Assembly: GCF_016899725.1 (NCBI RefSeq)
Contig: NZ_JACLYU010000003.1
Coordinates: 124,001-188,000, forward strand
From: Bifidobacterium pullorum subsp. saeculare
GTDB taxonomy: Bacteria; Actinomycetota; Actinomycetes; Actinomycetales; Bifidobacteriaceae
Direction: 5' to 3'
Length of the DNA: 64,000 bases
Shown here: piece by piece, positions 62,536-64,000 of the stretch
Layout: each line of letters begins with the position of its first letter
Position numbering within the stretch: the first letter of the stretch is position 1
The notes under the pieces: generated by a model
Databases searched by the model: none
The model's input: only the letters and a program-made list of their open reading frames with translations
What the model was told of the DNA's origin: nothing
Made by a program: the position numbers and the translations under genes

Positions 62536-63846
62536 TCAGCCGAGCAGCCGTTCGATGACGAGGTCGTTGAGCAGCCGGCCGCGCAGCGTGGGAACGAGCC
62601 GTGTGCCGTGGCGTACGACGAGCCCGTCGGCGACGAGTCCCTCCACCACGGCCGGGTCGGGCGGCGCCGGCAGGCCGGCCGTCTCCAGGCCCTCCCGCAG
62701 GCGGATGCCGAGCATCACGCGCTCCTCCAGGTCCGCCTCGGGGCCGATGGCCTCGCCGTCTGCCCACGGCACGCGGCCGGCGGCCAGCGCCGCGGCCCAC
62801 CGGCGCGGATGGGCGAGGTCCCAGGCGCGCAGCCCGCGCGGGGCCGCGGCGGGGTCCGCCGCCGGGCCCGGGGCGACGCCCTCCGGGCGGGGGCCGCCCT
62901 CCCCCGCCCCGCCGGCGCGGGCGACGGGGCGGAAGCCTTCGGAGTCGTCGGCCCCGTCCACGTCGGCGTCGGGGAACAGGTCCGTGGCGCCGGCGACGGC
63001 GCGGTAATGGCTGTGGGCGCCGGGGCCGATGCCGGCCCAGTCGACGTTGCGCCAGTAGCCGAGGTTGTGCCGGCTTTCGTAGCCGGGGCGCGCCCAGTTG
63101 CTCACCTCGTACCATCGCAGCCCCGCGGCGGCGAGCAGTCCGTCGGCGATCTCGTATTTGGCGGCCTCGTCGTCGTCGTCGGGCCTCGGCAGCGTGCCGG
63201 CGGCGATGCGCCGGCCCATCGCCGTGGTCGGCTCGACGGTGAGGGCGTAGGCGGACACATGGTCAGTGCCCAGGTCGATGGCGGCGCGCACCGACGCGCG
63301 CCAGTCGTCCAGGCTCTCCCCCGGCGCCCCGTAGATGAGGTCGACGCTGGCGTCGAGGCCCGCGGCACGGGCGGCGCGCACCCCGGCCTCCACGTTGGCG
63401 GGGGTGTGCGTGCGGTCGAGCGTGGCGAGCACATGCGGCACGGCGGACTGCATGCCGAAGGAGAGGCGGGTGAAGCCGCCGTCGGCAAGCTCGCGCACAT
63501 AGCCGGCGTCCACCGTGTCCGGGTTGGCCTCGCTGGTCACCTCGGCCCCGGGCTCCAGGCCCCACAGCTCGCGGATGGCGGCGAGCATGCGGTTGAGGTC
63601 GCGGGCCGGCAGGATGGTCGGCGTGCCGCCGCCGAAGAACACGGAGGCGGCGCGGGGCTCCTCGATGCCGCGCGCGGCCTGCCACGCGCGCACCAGGCGC
63701 ATCTCGCGGATGGCCAGGTCGGCGTAGTTGCGGCGCGACGCCCCGCCGCCCAGGTCGGCGGCGGTGTACGTGTTGAAGTCGCAGTACCCGCATCTGCGCA
63801 GGCAGAACGGGACGTGCACGTAGACCTCGAACGGCGTCGTCGGCAT
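62536..63846 (-). CDS. hemW: Radical SAM HemW-like protein (coproporphyrinogen oxidase family)
   Basis: 436 aa. VYVHVPFCLRRCGYCDFNTY has the Cys-x3-Cys-x2-Cys 4Fe-4S/SAM motif; SVFFGGGTPTILPA, EVTSEANPDTVD, RLSFGMQSA and SVDLIYGAPGESLDDW follow. HemW proteins bind haem and are thought to be haem chaperones rather than oxidases. An Ala/Gly/Pro-rich insert (~315-350) is unusual. ATG 63846 lies 7 bases after the lepA stop, the lepA-hemW order seen in many bacteria. Confidence 0.92.
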   Translation of the reverse strand: MPTTPFEVYVHVPFCLRRCGYCDFNTYTAADLGGGASRRNYADLAIREMRLVRAWQAARGIEEPRAASVFFGGGTPTILPARDLNRMLAAIRELWGLEPGAEVTSEANPDTVDAGYVRELADGGFTRLSFGMQSAVPHVLATLDRTHTPANVEAGVRAARAAGLDASVDLIYGAPGESLDDWRASVRAAIDLGTDHVSAYALTVEPTTAMGRRIAAGTLPRPDDDDEAAKYEIADGLLAAAGLRWYEVSNWARPGYESRHNLGYWRNVDWAGIGPGAHSHYRAVAGATDLFPDADVDGADDSEGFRPVARAGGAGEGGPRPEGVAPGPAADPAAAPRGLRAWDLAHPRRWAAALAAGRVPWADGEAIGPEADLEERVMLGIRLREGLETAGLPAPPDPAVVEGLVADGLVVRHGTRLVPTLRGRLLNDLVIERLLG

Positions 63847-63853
63847 GCGCGGG

Positions 63854-64000
63854 TCAGTTCTCGGTCTTCTGGGCGGCGCGGATCTTGTCCTTGGTGTCGC
63901 GGTCCACGGACTTGTCGTCGCCGGTGGACAGGGCGGCGATGAACGCCTCCTGCGGCACCTCCACATGGCCGAGCATCTTCATGCGCTTCTTGCCGGCCTT
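63854..64000 (-). CDS. lepA: Elongation factor 4 (3' end only)
   Basis: The last 48 residues, from [20 protein letters not shown] to IRAAQKTEN, match the LepA C-terminal tail (KKGGKKRMK..VELPQEAF pattern), the region that contacts the ribosomal A/P-site tRNA. The body of the gene lies beyond the window. Confidence 0.85.
   Translation of the reverse strand, partial: KAGKKRMKMLGHVEVPQEAFIAALSTGDDKSVDRDTKDKIRAAQKTEN

Noticed and set aside
57416..63007. 1863-residue open frame on the plus strand over gltBD and hemW
   Set aside because: It is antisense to glutamate synthase genes with strong motifs; high GC removes stops from the opposite strand. No domain, start signal or sensible composition.

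Overview
The window is high-GC actinobacterial chromosome, most likely Bifidobacterium or a close relative. I infer this from the housekeeping set (actinobacterial-type GlgA, GlnE, GltBD, a seven-gene pyrBICFKDE operon), frequent leaderless or GTG/TTG starts, and LexA boxes of the CGAAC-N4-GTTCG type. No rRNA, tRNA, CRISPR array or intact IS element was recognised.

Layout. 1-1297: 5' end of uvrA behind a LexA box. 1.4-11.7 kb: an envelope/signalling region with a membrane Ser/Thr kinase and an HTH regulator, divergent from a lipoprotein/membrane-protein cluster, then an antitoxin with a decayed toxin, a MATE exporter, a second lipoprotein, a small membrane protein and a large unrecognised protein. 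Three copies of one 48-base promoter architecture (an ATTCAG-N7-CTGAAT palindrome at fixed distance from a -10 box) tie these genes into a probable regulon. 11.7-19.3 kb: CDF transporter, ABC-F ATPase, Zn-alcohol dehydrogenase, Nnr NAD(P)HX repair enzyme, HAD hydrolase, LysR regulator. 19.3-25.8 kb: pyrimidine operon, minus strand. 26-36.4 kb: Na+/H+ antiporter, glnE, metE-metF, SixA-like phosphatase, trmI.

36.5-47.9 kb is an accessory defence/toxin-antitoxin island, visibly AT-richer in part. It holds a TacA/TacT-like pair, a type I restriction-modification locus (hsdR-hsdM-hsdS) with an extra hsdS half gene, a silent target-recognition cassette, a tyrosine recombinase and four copies of a short inverted repeat, an orphan antitoxin, a DUF4143 ATPase behind a large palindrome, and a Phd-like antitoxin whose toxin is cut off after about 15 codons. 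The R-M locus has the layout of a recombinase-driven specificity shuffler.

47.8-64 kb returns to core-type genes: a CMD-family protein, a TetR-ABC-ABC exporter operon with a perfect 9+2+9 operator, an ABC ATPase, glycogen synthase, a small membrane protein, gltBD, hemW and the 3' end of lepA.

Most points for follow-up: the kinase/HTH-linked promoter family, the LexA-type promoter shared in exact geometry by uvrA and an antitoxin gene, and the hsdS inverton.
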